This document shows positions 44,757-55,301 of a stretch of DNA of 64,000 nucleotides, in pieces. The translations under genes were made by a program, and so were the position numbers. The stretch is from Eunapius fragilis (lineage: Eukaryota > Porifera > Demospongiae > Spongillida > Spongillidae): assembly GCA_963681505.1 (NCBI GenBank), contig OY811982.1, positions 8,068,272 through 8,132,271 of the forward strand, written 5' to 3'. Position 1 is the first letter of the stretch, and every line of letters begins with the position of its first letter. A model generated the notes under the pieces. The model was not told the DNA's origin and made no database searches. It saw only the letters and a program-made list of their open reading frames with translations.

Positions 44757-44955
44757 CTTGCTACCCAGCAACTCTGTTTACTCTGCAGCTCATCAAACTG
44801 TTTACCCAGCAGCTCATCAACTGTTTAGCCAGCTCATCAACTGTTTAGCCAGCTCATCAACTGTTTACCCTGCAGCTCATCAACTGTTTAGCCAGCTCAT
44901 CAACTGTTTAGCCAGCTCATCAACTGTTTACCAGGTCATCAAGTGTTACCCATGT
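44757..44955. repeat. 20-bp tandem repeat CAGCTCATCAACTGTTTA
   Basis: About nine units of CAGCTCATCAACTGTTTANC with small changes, just downstream of the BEN stop and before the right subterminal repeats. Confidence 0.9.
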
Positions 44956-45059
44956 TTATCCAGCTCATACACTGTACATGTATATCATTTTGATTGTAGC
45001 TATATAAATGTAAACGTTATATGCATGTACTTGAAGGCAAGAATGCACTGCAAGATGAA

Positions 45060-45280
45060 ACCAGGATTGAAGCCAAGAATCTTGGCCAAGAGACAAGGAT
45101 TTTCCGGCAAAGATCTGGGCAGGATCTTGGGCCTCTTGGCCAAGGTTAACCCCCCCCAAGACCCCAGGATCTTGGCCAAGAGAGTGCCCCCAAGATCCCA
45201 AGATCTTGGAGCCTCTTGGCCAAGATTGCTGGCCCAAGATCCCAAGATTACGACGCAAGATCTTGGCCAAGATGTTTCCG
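45060..45280. repeat. CACTA right subterminal repeats
   Basis: Many copies of CTTGGCCAAGA, CAAGATCCCAAGATC and related units in both orientations, the counterpart of the left array at 37.34-37.53 kb. Confidence 0.8.
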
Positions 45281-45288
45281 CTGGGAAA

Positions 45289-45690
45289 GGAACACCTTTT
45301 TTCTATTTGTGTCGCAAATCACGAGGCATAGTCAACTTGCTACAGCAAGCTACGGACCCTGAAAGTGGGTTAGTCTTTGCGTACCTCTTCGATACAGAAG
45401 CGATTCTCCACGCCTGCGACAGTAGAAAATCTGAAATAAAGGTTGGTTCGTAAAGGGAACTAAAGGTACTAATAGATATTTGCAATGGTTTGTAGCCACA
45501 GGTTTTTTCTGACAGCGAACAAATGTACTAAAAGTTAGCAAGAAATACCGGGAGTATCGTTAATATGTTTGGTTACTAGTAGGTTCTAATGTGCGATTGG
45601 CGGCGCGTTATGCAGGGCAATGTACAGCTGTTGTTCTTTCATAGTTCAGAGCAACTGTTGGATCTTACTTATGTCTTAATACCATCTCAT
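45289..45690. other. CACTA right flank, no recognisable gene
   Basis: 45,300-45,450 reads openly on the plus strand (FYLCRKSRGIVNLLQQATDP then ESGLVFAYLFDTEAILHACD), with balanced composition but no domain that I recognise. It might be part of a gene or older element into which the CACTA inserted. Confidence 0.3.
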
Positions 45691-45692
45691 CT

Positions 45693-45892
45693 TGGCCACC
45701 AGTACCAGCCTCATAGTACCAGCCTCATCTCAGCCACCTGTACCAGCCTCATCTCAGCCACCTGTACCAGTCTCATCTCAGCCACCTGTACCAGTCTTAT
45801 CTCAGCCACCTGTACCAGCCTCATCTCAGCCACCTGTACCAGTCTCATCTTGGCCACCAGTACCAGCCTCATCTCAGGCACCCTGTACCCAT
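45693..45892. repeat. 24-bp minisatellite (left part)
   Basis: Units of CAGCCTCATCTCAGCCACCT plus GTAC. The array stops at the C-rich element and resumes at 46,527, so it was one array split by an insertion. Confidence 0.85.
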
Positions 45893-46527
45893 GGCCCCCC
45901 CCCCCCCCCCCCCCAAGCTGGTTGAATCGGCCAAAAGCGGACAGCAACCCCCCCCCTCCCCCCCCCTTGCTGGTTGAATCAGCTGAAAGCAGACAGACAG
46001 CACCCCCCCCCCCCCCCCCCCCCCCGCTCTCGCTGGTTGAATCAGCTGAAAGCAGACAGCACCCCGCTGGTTGAATCGGCCAAAAGCGGACAGCAACACC
46101 CCCCCCCCCCCCCTCGCTGGTTGAACCAGCCGAAAGCAGACAGACAGCACCCCCCCTCCCCCGCTGGTTGAATCAGCCGAAAGCAGACAGACAGCACCAC
46201 CACCACCACCCCCCCCCCTTCCCTTGCTGGTTGAATCAGCCGAAAGCAGACAGACAGCACCCACCCTGCTGGTTGAATCAGCCAAAAGCGGACAGCACCC
46301 CCCCCCCCCCCCCTGCTGGTTGAATTGGCCGAAAGCAGACAAACAGCACCCACCCTGCTGGTGAATCAGCCGAAAGCAGACAGCAATATCCCACCCCTCC
46401 CCACGCTGGTTGAATCCACTGAAAGCGGACAACATATTCGTGCCTGTCAAATGGCGCCCCTTTGCCCTATTCTGCCCCACCCACCCCCCCTCCCCACCTA
46501 CCCCCTTCCAGAAAATCTAGGGACACC
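45893..46527. mobile_element. C-rich dispersed element with internal minisatellite (copy 2)
   Basis: About twelve units of GCTGGTTGAATC(G/A)GC(C/T)GAAAGC(G/A)GAC with C runs. The tail GTCAAATGGCGCCCCTTTGCC then CCTTCCAGAAAATCTAGGGA matches the tail at 1.4 kb. It interrupts the 24-bp minisatellite. Frames over it are low-complexity artefacts. Confidence 0.8.
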
Positions 46528-46862
46528 CGTGGTACCAGTCTCATCTCAGCCACCTGTACCAACCTCATCTCAGCCACCTGTACCAGTCTCATCTCAGTCA
46601 CCAGTACCAGTCTTATCTCAGCCAGTACCAACCTCATCTCAGCCACCTGTACCGATCTTATCTCAGCCAGTACCAACTTCATCTCAGCCACCAGTACCCG
46701 TCTAATCTCAGCCAGTACCAGCCTCATTTCAACTACCTGTCATCTCAGCCAACCAATACCAGCCTCATCTCAGCCACCAGCCATCAGTACCAGCCTCATC
46801 TCAGCCACCAGTACCAGTCTCATCTGAGCCACCTGTACCCTCATCTCAGCTATTAATACCAC
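46527..46862. repeat. 24-bp minisatellite (right part)
   Basis: Continues the units of 45,693-45,892 (CTCATCTCAGCCACCTGTAC), with some units shortened to CTCATCTCAGCCAGTACCA. Confidence 0.85.
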
Positions 46863-47600
46863 CCTCATAACTTGTTTGCATTGATAACAGAATTTGAGTG
46901 CATGGGTGGATGTTGTTAATATAATACCATGTATAAATCTGCTGCAAACTCTGTACATTGATTTGAACGCTTTGGTTTAATATCAGGTGCCACAAGCAAG
47001 CGACCACACACCCCTGCATCGCTCCTGACCCTTTGTTAATGTAGTGATGCTCCATTCAAACCGCACCGATTATTCCAAAAATATACACGCCGCGTAGGTT
47101 GGTAAAACAAAACTGTGGCTTGTTCTAATTGTTATAAATATGCTTCTTGATCTGTCGTGTTAATGTCATAACTCGCTGACCTAAATTCTATTGTCGCTGT
47201 CTTTGCTACACACGATCAAAGTACCCCCTCTCAGCTACCGCCTCCATCACATGGGCGTATAAAAACGATGCGCAACGATTCGAGTAATATTGTAGGCTGT
47301 GCGCGTTGGAGATTTTCCTTAGTGCGATGATAGGGAGTACGAAGATCAAATCATCTCAAAGCTATGACTTGAAAAAAGCACGAAATGTGGGTCACAAAAA
47401 GTACGATTTATAATGAGCTCTAAAAGTAAATTATTTTACACTATTCAAAAGGTATACCGTATTAGCCAATTATCTGAATTGTGTCCAGCCGCAAACAGCA
47501 GTGCTTTAAAGCAACTGGTTATTTCCAGTTTAACAGTTAATTAATTATTAAGGCAAAATCGATATATTGAAGGACCAAACGCTAAGCCACACAACCTCGG
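46863..47600. other. No recognisable gene
   Basis: AT-rich sequence upstream of the hAT gene. Part of it may be the 5' end of the hAT element, but terminal repeats were not identified. Confidence 0.4.
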
Positions 47601-47603
47601 GCT

Positions 47604-49835
47604 TTGCCACATGGCAAAAAAGATGATCCGCGGCGTACCCCTAGGCATGTTGCTGATCTCGCTGTGTACAAAGACATCTACTTTGTAGAGGATATAATTG
47701 CCGAGCAAATGGCCAAAAAAGCACAAAGAATGGCTCGTGCGATGGAAAGGGTTTAGCCATGAGGATGACACATGGGAGCCACTTGAACAATTAAGCAGTT
47801 GTGAGCAGTACATAGCTCGTTTTGAGGAAGAGTGTGATTGAAAAGATGATGATGCACAGGGACAGAAAAGAAAGAGACGCGATGATGACAAGAAGGCAGG
47901 TACATCACAAGAAATAGCATCAATATTGACGCCTGGCTTATCCGGAAAACAGTCATCTCTAGTATGCCACGCATTTGTCAATGCAGAAGACAAACAGTTT
48001 GCAATTAGCATGTTGAAGATGGTGAACGGCACTCAGTTTGGGACTGTTTTGGCAAAGGGTGGTGGGACATGCAACATGCATAACCACTTGCAGCACAAAC
48101 ACAAGGACTCGTATGTGCAGAAGCTTGCGAGTAAGGATACCAGTAGCAGTCAGTTGAAGATTCAAGTAGATGATAAAGGTACTGTAGAACTTTGGCACTG
48201 TCTCAAACTGGGGTGCAGAAAAGAGGCATATAGTATCCCGACGTCTTGTATACTGGTTAGTTACATCCAAGCGACCTCTTTCCTATGTATGAGACAAAGC
48301 ATTCCATGAATTCTGTCAGGAGGTATCATCGGGGAGATTTAATTCCTGCTCTGTGCAGGAGGCGGGTTAAAAAACAGGTATGTGATAGCTCCATTACATC
48401 AGTTAATTAAGATCATTGATCCTTCAGATGAGTGCAGCTGGGGTTGCGAGATGTGAGGCAAAGATTGACTAAACTAAAACAGCAAGGTGTTAAACCATCC
48501 ATTGCTGCTAACATATGGTTGAATTCTTCAATCAGCCTCTTGGGTACAATGGTGTACTATATAGATAAGAACTGGGAGGAGCTGCACGAGGTTCTGCTTG
48601 GCTGCAATGGACTTACAGGACAGCGGCACACTGGTGATGCCATACGAAAACAGACAGAAGATGACTTGGAAAATGTTGGATTGAAGTTTGAAGACATTCA
48701 TGCCAAGGTATCAGATCAGGGTTCTACTATCAAAAAGGCCTGGGGTGGTCTGCCAGGAGGATATTGTGTTGCACACACCTTGAGCTTTGTGTGAAGGAGT
48801 TTTTGAATGCCCCAGGAATATCTGAGGTGTTGAAAAAAAAACCAAGGGCATGACTACTTACTATCTCACAGGTCAGCTAATAGGCTAGCAGACTTATGTG
48901 CAATCCTGAAAAATGATGGGCTCCCTGAAACACAGCCACCAGTCACTGGAAACTCAGTAAGATGGCATTATAGTCATGACAGTATGGAATGGTTTCGTGT
49001 GGGTCAACGAACAGTGCAGATCTATGATGTCAAACATGGCACACCGGTATAACATGATGATGGGCCATATGGTAAATCTCACATGGACCATGCTGATTGG
49101 TCACTCAATTGCCACATTGTAATTGTGTTGCAGAGGGTGTGAAAATGATTGAAGGGACAAAATACATTATGTCATCTTTAGTGTTACCTCTAATTCATCA
49201 AATGATTGCTGTTCTCAAAAAACCAGAGCTGATCCCTCACTGGGATGCTGAAAATGCAATCCCAACAACACATCAGACACCTGAGTTGAAGGCAGCAAAA
49301 AGACTTTATACCTACATGCAATGATGAAGCGGTTTATTGATGATTTTCCTCTTCGCTCAAAGGCTCAATATGCAATCTGCAGTTCCCTTGATCCATTCAC
49401 ATCACCTGCTGAACGAGAGTGGGCAGAAAATGAGCATTGTAAGGAATGGGCAAGTTTGTGGAATGTCTGAGATAGTACCCCATGAAACAGAGCTAGGTAG
49501 TTGAGTTCTTTGACTTTTTCAGTGTCCCCGAAAAGCTCAACCAAACTTGAGCAGCCTGCAACAGATGAGTTGGAAGTATACATAGTCATGCCAGCTGAGC
49601 CTAAGAACAGTGATGTGATTGCTTGGTGACGCATCTGCAGGCATCGTACGCCCAGACTGGCAAAAATGGCTCAATAATTTTTGGCAACTCCAGCTACAAG
49701 TGCAGGTGTGGAGAGGCTGTTCAGTGCAGTGGGCCTCCATTACTCTGATCATGCTTCCAGTATGCATGAAGATTCACTGGCTCATCGCCTTCTTGCTGCA
49801 TGGAATTAATTGTGGCGTAACTGACTGTCTGTTTC
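47604..49835 (+). pseudogene. Decayed hAT transposase gene with N-terminal chromodomain
   Basis: Plus strand: DDPRRTPRHVADLAVYKDIY then FVEDIIAE, a one-base shift, then KWPKKHKEWLVRWKGFSHED and DTWEPLEQLSSC...YIARFEEE. This is a chromodomain (WLVRWKGF, DTWEP). After one TGA the same frame runs into a BED-like finger with lost cysteines (GGGTCNMHNHLQHKHKDSY). hAT blocks follow: SIAANIWLNSSISLLGTMVY, IHAKVSDQGSTIKKAW, SVRWHYSHDS and the C-terminal dimerisation motif ATPATSAGVERLFSAVGLHY. At least five frameshifts or stops break it, so it is dead. Chromodomain and hAT core share strand, spacing and a continuous frame apart from the TGA, so they were probably one gene. Confidence 0.8.
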
Positions 49836-49859
49836 TATAGAGATCAGTTTGCTGTTAAC

Positions 49860-50470
49860 TCAATATCTTCACAAGTGGGTTGGAACTGACTATCACCCTA
49901 CTGAGTACACGCACACTGTCTGAGCGAGACGCGGTGCGTGGACTCACCATTAGAGGTGTTGCATTGACGTCACGCGCGTCTTGATTACTATAAATAATAG
50001 TATGCTGCTACAATTATATAACAAAGTTGCAACACATATCACCAGCCTTCACTCCGTTATTCGCTCTTGTCCGCTGATTGTTTTCTCGTGCCCGGAATTA
50101 TTGCTAGATGTAATAAACGCCACTTGCAAATCCACTATCAACCGGTCGGTTGTAGTTGCTTAAAATTTTAACAACTTGTTGAAGCAGTTATTTTGCTGAA
50201 AAATAACCAGTTGAGGCCGTTATTTGATTCTTGTAATCGGTTAACCGTCGGTTAACCGGAGCTCCAGCCCAACCGGTTTCAAGCCTTACTTGGAAATACC
50301 ACAGTATGAAAGCAAGGTTATGACAGGAATGATGCCTGACCAAGAGGACTAGGGATGACAAGGTCATGCTGGAGATGAAATTGAATTTTGATAGAAGAGA
50401 CAAGGAAAAAATTGATGGAACTTGTAGTGTATTGGACTGCTAGAACTATACTATAGGTCTGAAAACTTAT
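49860..50470. other. No recognisable gene
   Basis: 50,200-50,260 holds AACCAGTTGAGG / GGTTAACCGTCGGTTAACCG inverted motifs that resemble a DNA-element terminus. Similar motifs occur near 37.1 and 47.5 kb. Nothing else is seen. Confidence 0.4.
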
Positions 50471-50472
50471 AG

Positions 50473-52483
50473 AGCAATTGTATATTGGATCAACACAGCT
50501 TTTGCCAACACCCCTTCAGATTTTGCATAAATGCCTAATGTAACTATGTTATATGCACATTTTCACCTTCATCTTCACTTTGGTTCATGAATAATAATTA
50601 ATCAAAGTTGGGAATTTTTCAAAATTTGAGTTGGACAAGATATCTTTGCAAAGCTGTAGCACTGCAATGCTTACTGTGGTGGTGATTCAGTTGACATGAA
50701 GTTAAAGTATTTTCCATATAGATCCATTCCGATGCTAAACTGTTTAATGATTTTTAATTAACTCCAGAGCCTTTCTGGTTAAAATGGACAGTTCGTGATA
50801 TCTCAAATAGTGGTGTTTAAATTTTTTTATTTTTTGGGCATAATGATGGGGTATGTTATGATACACCCGCATACTAAAAATCACTTTGGGGATTGCGGAG
50901 AGGTGCAAGTTATTTAGTCTGTAAAAAGTCATGTTTCTTTGATGAACCGCTTGACCACAAAGTTTACACAGCCATTTTGCATACACCAGATGCACGCACC
51001 AGTATGGAATAATAACGAATTGTTGGTTGGTGCTCGCGCCTATGAGCCAGCCATCAAGTGAGCGCGCATGCATGCGGATGTAAACGCGATCAAGCACCGT
51101 GCTGGTAACATTTTAACCTTATCCATCTTCTTTGTGTGATGTGAATGAGAGGCTTTGTTTGTGGAACAAAAAGACCCGCTGCAAGCATGTTTGCATCTAT
51201 TTGATCAGCAACTAGTGTTCCGGTTCGAACCGTTCGAACCGAACATCGAACCGAACCGGCTCCAATCGAACCGAAATTCGAACGGTTCGCGATCGCCAAT
51301 TATAAATTGTGGTTATAATTGGCTGTTAATTAGCTCGCGCTGACTCGCGGGCGCGGTCCGTATATTTTTGGTTCAACTTTTTTAACTATAAACGCGGACG
51401 CACAAACGTGTACATATATATGTATTAAGTAGCGGCGAATCATACATACAGTTATTGGTGATGGTTTATATACGCAATGAATAATTAATGAGCGGTTCGA
51501 AAGGTTCGAAATTCGTTCGAACCGAACTCGAACCGAACCGAACCTCGAACCGTTCGACACCGGTTCGAGCCGAACCGGAACACTATCAGCAACGTTCATA
51601 GCGCAACTAGCGCAGACTTTTATTGTCGGGGCTATGAATTCTTGATTCTAAAGGATTCAACGGAGTTACTCGTTGGATTCTTTGGAATCAAGATCATATA
51701 AGGCCGAGAATAAAAGTCTGCACTAGTAAAGACTACACATAACGCTATGAACGCTGCTGATCATATAGATGCAAACATGCTTGAAGCGGGTCTTTTTGTT
51801 CCAGAAACAAAGCCTCGCATTCAAATCACACAAAGATGGATAGGGTTAAAATTAGCTTTTACATCCGCATGCATGCGCGCTCACTTGATGGCTGGCTCAT
51901 AAGCGCAAGCACCAACCAACAATTCGTTATTATTCCATACTGGTGCGTGCATCTGGTGTATGCAACATGGCTGTGTAAACTTTGTGGTCAAGCGGTACAT
52001 CAAAGAAACATGACTTTTTACAGACTAAATAACTTGCACCTCTCCATATAATGCAATCCCCAAAGTGATTTTTAGTATGCAGGTGTATCATAACATACCC
52101 CATCATTATGCACAAAAAATAAAAAAATTTAAACACCACTATTTGAGATATCACGAACTGTCCATTTTAACCAGAAAGGCTCTGGAGTTAATTAAAAATC
52201 ATTAAACAGTTTAGCATTGGGATGGATCTATATGGAAAATACTTTAACTTCATGTCAACTGAATCACCATCACAGTAAGCATTGCAGTGCTACAGCTTTG
52301 CAAAGATATCTTGTCCAACTCAAATTTTGCAAAATTCCAACTTTCATTAATTATTATTCATGAACCAAAGTGAAGATGAAGGTGAAAATGTGCATATAAC
52401 ATAGTGACATTAGGATCTTTCATATATGCGAATTTCAAAAAAAATCTGAAGTGTTGTTGGTGCTGATCCAATATACAATAGCT
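50473..52483. repeat. 2-kb palindromic (foldback) element
   Basis: The left arm (GAGCAATTGTATATTGGATC...) from 50,473 to about 51,212 is the complement of about 51,745-52,483 (...GATCCAATATACAATAGCTC). Pairing continues inward after removal of an inserted MITE (GTTCATAGCGC against GCGTTATGTG-type, and CGCAGACTTTTATT against AATAAAAGTCTGC). Arms match at roughly 95% by eye. Short frames mirrored in both arms (about 50,744-51,097 and 51,836-52,051) show no domain. Confidence 0.85.
51213..51585. mobile_element. 373-bp hAT-type MITE with GGTTCGAACC repeats
   Basis: Termini are TAGTGTTCCGGTTCG and CGAACCGGAACACTA. Both sides carry the exact 8-bp duplication TCAGCAAC (51,205-51,212 and 51,586-51,593), the hAT target-site length. 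Each end has a cluster of CGAACCG / GGTTCGAA units of about 80 bases, likely protein-binding subterminal repeats. It sits inside the loop region of the 2-kb palindrome. Confidence 0.92.
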
Positions 52484-53423
52484 CAGTAGTGTGTTAGTGC
52501 GCTTGCGCATATGATTATATTAGCTGGGGTGCCCTCATGTGTTATAGATGCTGTGTTGCCATTATAACTTTACTACTGAACTTGGTGGTGGGAGACACTA
52601 CAGACCTGTTGTGTGGTGGCAGCCTTCCAGAAGTGTCTTGATCACCATGTTTGTACTGAAGCATGTACTATGTGAGATCAAATTAGTTTTGTTGTACTAG
52701 TTCCATGTGCTTCAACTAACTAAGTTGTACTTACATAGCAAATGCACATGCTCCAATAGAAACAGTAAGGCATATTTAGGGGTGTTACGTTACAATGTTA
52801 AGTTGGTGTTAAGTTAAGTTGTAAGTTATAAAGGAAATGCAGTAAGCAGGAAACAGGGTTGCGAAGTAAGCAACCTTTAATAATAAAGCATGTGCACACA
52901 CAAACACATCCACATACACAAATGCACTGTAAAGTATTATAAACACCAATTCAAACACATCCGAGATACAAAGATGCACAACAAGTGTGTACTTGAAATT
53001 GGTTGTTAGCAACTACATTAATAATCATAACATCAATTTGTACCAATGTCAACCTCCACTGGTTCTATCAACCATTTGGTCAACAGGATGCCTCCAAACT
53101 ACAGCAGTAAGACTACTAAGTCTTAGGACCTTTTCCAGTTTTATGCATGAGCAATAGGTAGTTAGAGGAGATACAGCATACATTATAACATCAGTGTAGT
53201 GAGGCAGATCTATACAGAGATATGTACATGTACATGTAGTACCAGTGGCAGAATACATGCTATTCATGCTCACACTAATGCATCAACGTAGATGTACATG
53301 AGCGCATATCAGTCCTGTGCATATAAGGTAACAGAGGTTGGCAAAAAAGTGTTAGCAACAGTCTAAGTACAATGTACACAGTCATTGGCATATGCAGGTA
53401 TACTTGATGGGGTCCAACTTAAG
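52484..53423. other. No recognisable gene
   Basis: AT-rich sequence with CA-rich patches. No exon, element end or RNA gene could be supported. Confidence 0.45.
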
Positions 53424-53708
53424 ACAAGTAAATAAAAACATTCTCTACGAGAAAGTTGGTGGGATATAGAATTTGATTATGACATTGGTGGTGTAAAAAG
53501 CAAGGAAACAAGGTCTTATCAGAAGGGAAAATGTCATAGTCCTATATTTAGCACATTTCTAGGGCATGTGTTGTTTGTGTGCTAAATATAGGACTATGAC
53601 ATTTTCCCTTCTGATAAGACCTTGTTTCCTTGCTTTTACACCACCAATGTCATAATCAAATCCTATATCCCACCAACTTTCTCGTAGAGAATGTTTTTAT
53701 TTACTTGT
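53424..53708. mobile_element. MITE, family M1 (copy 4, best preserved)
   Basis: Near-perfect palindrome. The left arm ACAAGTAAATAAAAACATTC, GAGAAAGTTGGTGGGATATA, AGGAAACAAGGTCTTATCAG is fully mirrored on the right, around a loop of about 30 bases near 53,565. The high arm identity suggests recent activity of this family. Confidence 0.9.
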
Positions 53709-53759
53709 TTTCTTAATTTTTTTTTCATACATTATATAAAAGCGAGTCCTCCAGCCGAT

Positions 53760-54232
53760 TCTGAAGCTATTGGTGAAATTTTCATCGCTTAGAAATGTTC
53801 CTGTCCTGAGTTATGCGTTGCCAAGAAGAAGGAGGAGAAGGAGAAGAAGAATAAGAAGACGACCCGCCCCTTGTTGTTCCGAGACTGGGTACGAGGACGG
53901 GCAGTACACTCTTGTTCTCAACAACCACGCGGTTCAGCGACATGAAACAAAAACGAAACTACTCATTTTTGACTTCTAGATCGATTGCTAAAACAAGCTA
54001 CACGATCCGATCGTCGGGAGTGTTGTCCGACGGGTCGCGTTTTTTAATGACATTCATAGTCGGGGTCAAATCCTATATGGAAGTTTCTAACGAAACTTCC
54101 GATGCTGGTGGCGTGAATATTACAATTACCGATGGTTATGATAAATGCATTGTTGAGAGAAAACACATTTCCTTTAATGCAATAAGTTCACCTTGGCATG
54201 CCCAGATCTTCTTGCTGATTTTGATCCTTTAA
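53760..54232 (+). other. Coding-like stretch of unknown origin
   Basis: A basic Arg/Lys-rich run (53,830-53,870) is followed by a plus-strand open frame that includes SRSIAKTSYTIRSSGVLSDG, RFLMTFIVGVKSYMEVSNET and NITITDGYDKCIVERKHISF. Composition looks like real protein but I assign no family. It lies in the intron next to the P-loop exon, on the opposite strand. Confidence 0.35.
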
Positions 54233-54378
54233 TGATGACCTAACGATAAGGAAGTTTTACATGAATTCTTGGACAATGTTTGTATACAATGAACTGGTAC
54301 AAGTCCATTCAAGTCATATCATGTGCGCATTATTATCAGAGGTGTGATATCCCAGCAGCCTGGTCCTATCCACTTTAC

Positions 54379-54531
54379 CTTTGCCAAGGAGCTCTTGCCA
54401 GTTCCTGTGTCCCCACAAAAGATAACTTTACTGAAGGTGTGTACAGGATAGTCCTCATAACAGGTAGTGTACTTTTGGAGTAATGTGATTATATCATACT
54501 TTCTAGCCACCATCAGTGGAGTACGGCCATC
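54379..54531 (-). CDS. Ankyrin end plus Roc P-loop exon
   Basis: A 153-base phase-0 exon reading DGRTPLMVARKYDIITLLQK, then a short linker and HTFSKVIFCGDTGTGKSSLA K. The first part is the last ankyrin repeat of the array. The second is a G1/Walker A loop (GDTGTGKSS) opening a Roc GTPase domain. Acceptor CAATCTAG, donor GTAAAGTG. The rest of the Roc domain (G2, G3, G4) is not within the next 20 kb downstream on this strand. It is found intact at 26.9 kb with a matching phase-0 acceptor, which suggests a 27.4-kb intron. Confidence 0.8.
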
Positions 54532-54599
54532 CTAGATTGGGTATATAGCACCATAAGTCAAAAAGACTGCTAATACAATGATGTACTACAATAGTACTT

Positions 54600-55190
54600 C
54601 ACTTCAAAAGGGCAGGTGAGGTTGATAGGGTGGTGATGGAGCAGGCTTTGTGTGGGTTTTTTCAGTCAACATGGTGGGTACAACGTACACATGTACATGC
54701 AGTATATGGCTATACAAACAGGAAATACTGCAGGTGATGGGGAAAACAGCATGTGAAGGGATGGGAGAGGAGTTGAGATAGAGCAAAGGTATGATGAAGA
54801 GGGGAGGGTATGAGGAGAAGGAAAGAGGAGGGGATAAGGAGGGTGATAAGTACAATCAACAGGGAGGGGGGGAGGCTACAGTTGACAAAATGCAAACAAA
54901 ACCGCAGTAACCTTTCAGCTGCCCTTCCATACCTCCTTGCTAGATAGGAGAGGTGACCTACCTACTGCATTATCATCCTCACCATGTATGTACAATACAA
55001 TAATCAATGCCCACTCCACCCCAGATGCCATATTAAAATCACCAACCCTTCATTCCTTTCACATTCACATCAATTTTATTATCAGGCATTACATCATATA
55101 TAACTTTAATTAGCATCATATGTGTGACAAAAAATGTGCAACAATGACAATGGATCATCCAACAATGTCAGTTATCATTTATATTGATCA
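54600..55190. repeat. Ankyrin-cassette intron with polypurine block
   Basis: Same intron organisation as the other cassettes: AACATGGTGGGTACAA(T/C)GTACACATGT-type block, then purine-rich sequence (54,735-54,880). No ankyrin coding sequence is seen at 54,640-54,670, so the exon part of this cassette has been lost. Confidence 0.6.
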
Positions 55191-55199
55191 CCAACTCAC

Positions 55200-55301
55200 C
55201 CTGCCTTTAATATTCACATCAATACCAGGAGTGGAAAGGAGACGTTCCACACAAGTAGTATGACCTCCACTTGCAGCAAGGTGTAATGGAGTATTACCAT
55301 C
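55200..55301 (-). CDS. Ankyrin repeat exon C8
   Basis: A 102-base phase-0 exon, one repeat: DGNTPLHLAASGGHTTCVER...GIDVNIKGR. CAG acceptor, GTGAGTTG donor. Effectively the consensus of the amplified set. Confidence 0.85.

Larger units (their letters stand above)
37320..45285. mobile_element. Complete CACTA/EnSpm (CMC) DNA transposon with two genes
   Basis: The termini are CCCAGTGAAAAA at 37,320 and its imperfect complement at 45,274-45,285 (CCCAGCGGAAAC when read inward). Both are flanked by AAA (37,317-37,319 and 45,286-45,288), fitting the 3-bp duplication of this superfamily. Both ends carry arrays of subterminal repeats built on CTTGGCCAAGAT / CCAAGATNNCAAGAT (37,338-37,530 and 45,060-45,280). 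Inside are a multi-exon transposase on the minus strand and a BEN-domain gene on the plus strand, transcribed apart from a shared region of about 250 bases. The transposase exons are open and the splice phases agree, so the transposase may be functional. Confidence 0.85.

Noticed and set aside
45589-46827. Pro/Ser/Thr-rich or Gly-rich proteins
   Set aside because: Frames through two minisatellites and C runs; composition artefact on both strands.
51213-51585. tRNA-like gene because of GGTTCGAA motifs
   Set aside because: No cloverleaf or D-loop box is seen; the motif repeats many times at both ends of a MITE with an exact 8-bp duplication.
54379-54531. P-loop exon as part of an ABC or AAA ATPase
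   Set aside because: No Walker B, Q-loop or sensor motifs follow; the fused ankyrin repeat and the phase-matched Roc-COR exon fit a ROCO protein better.
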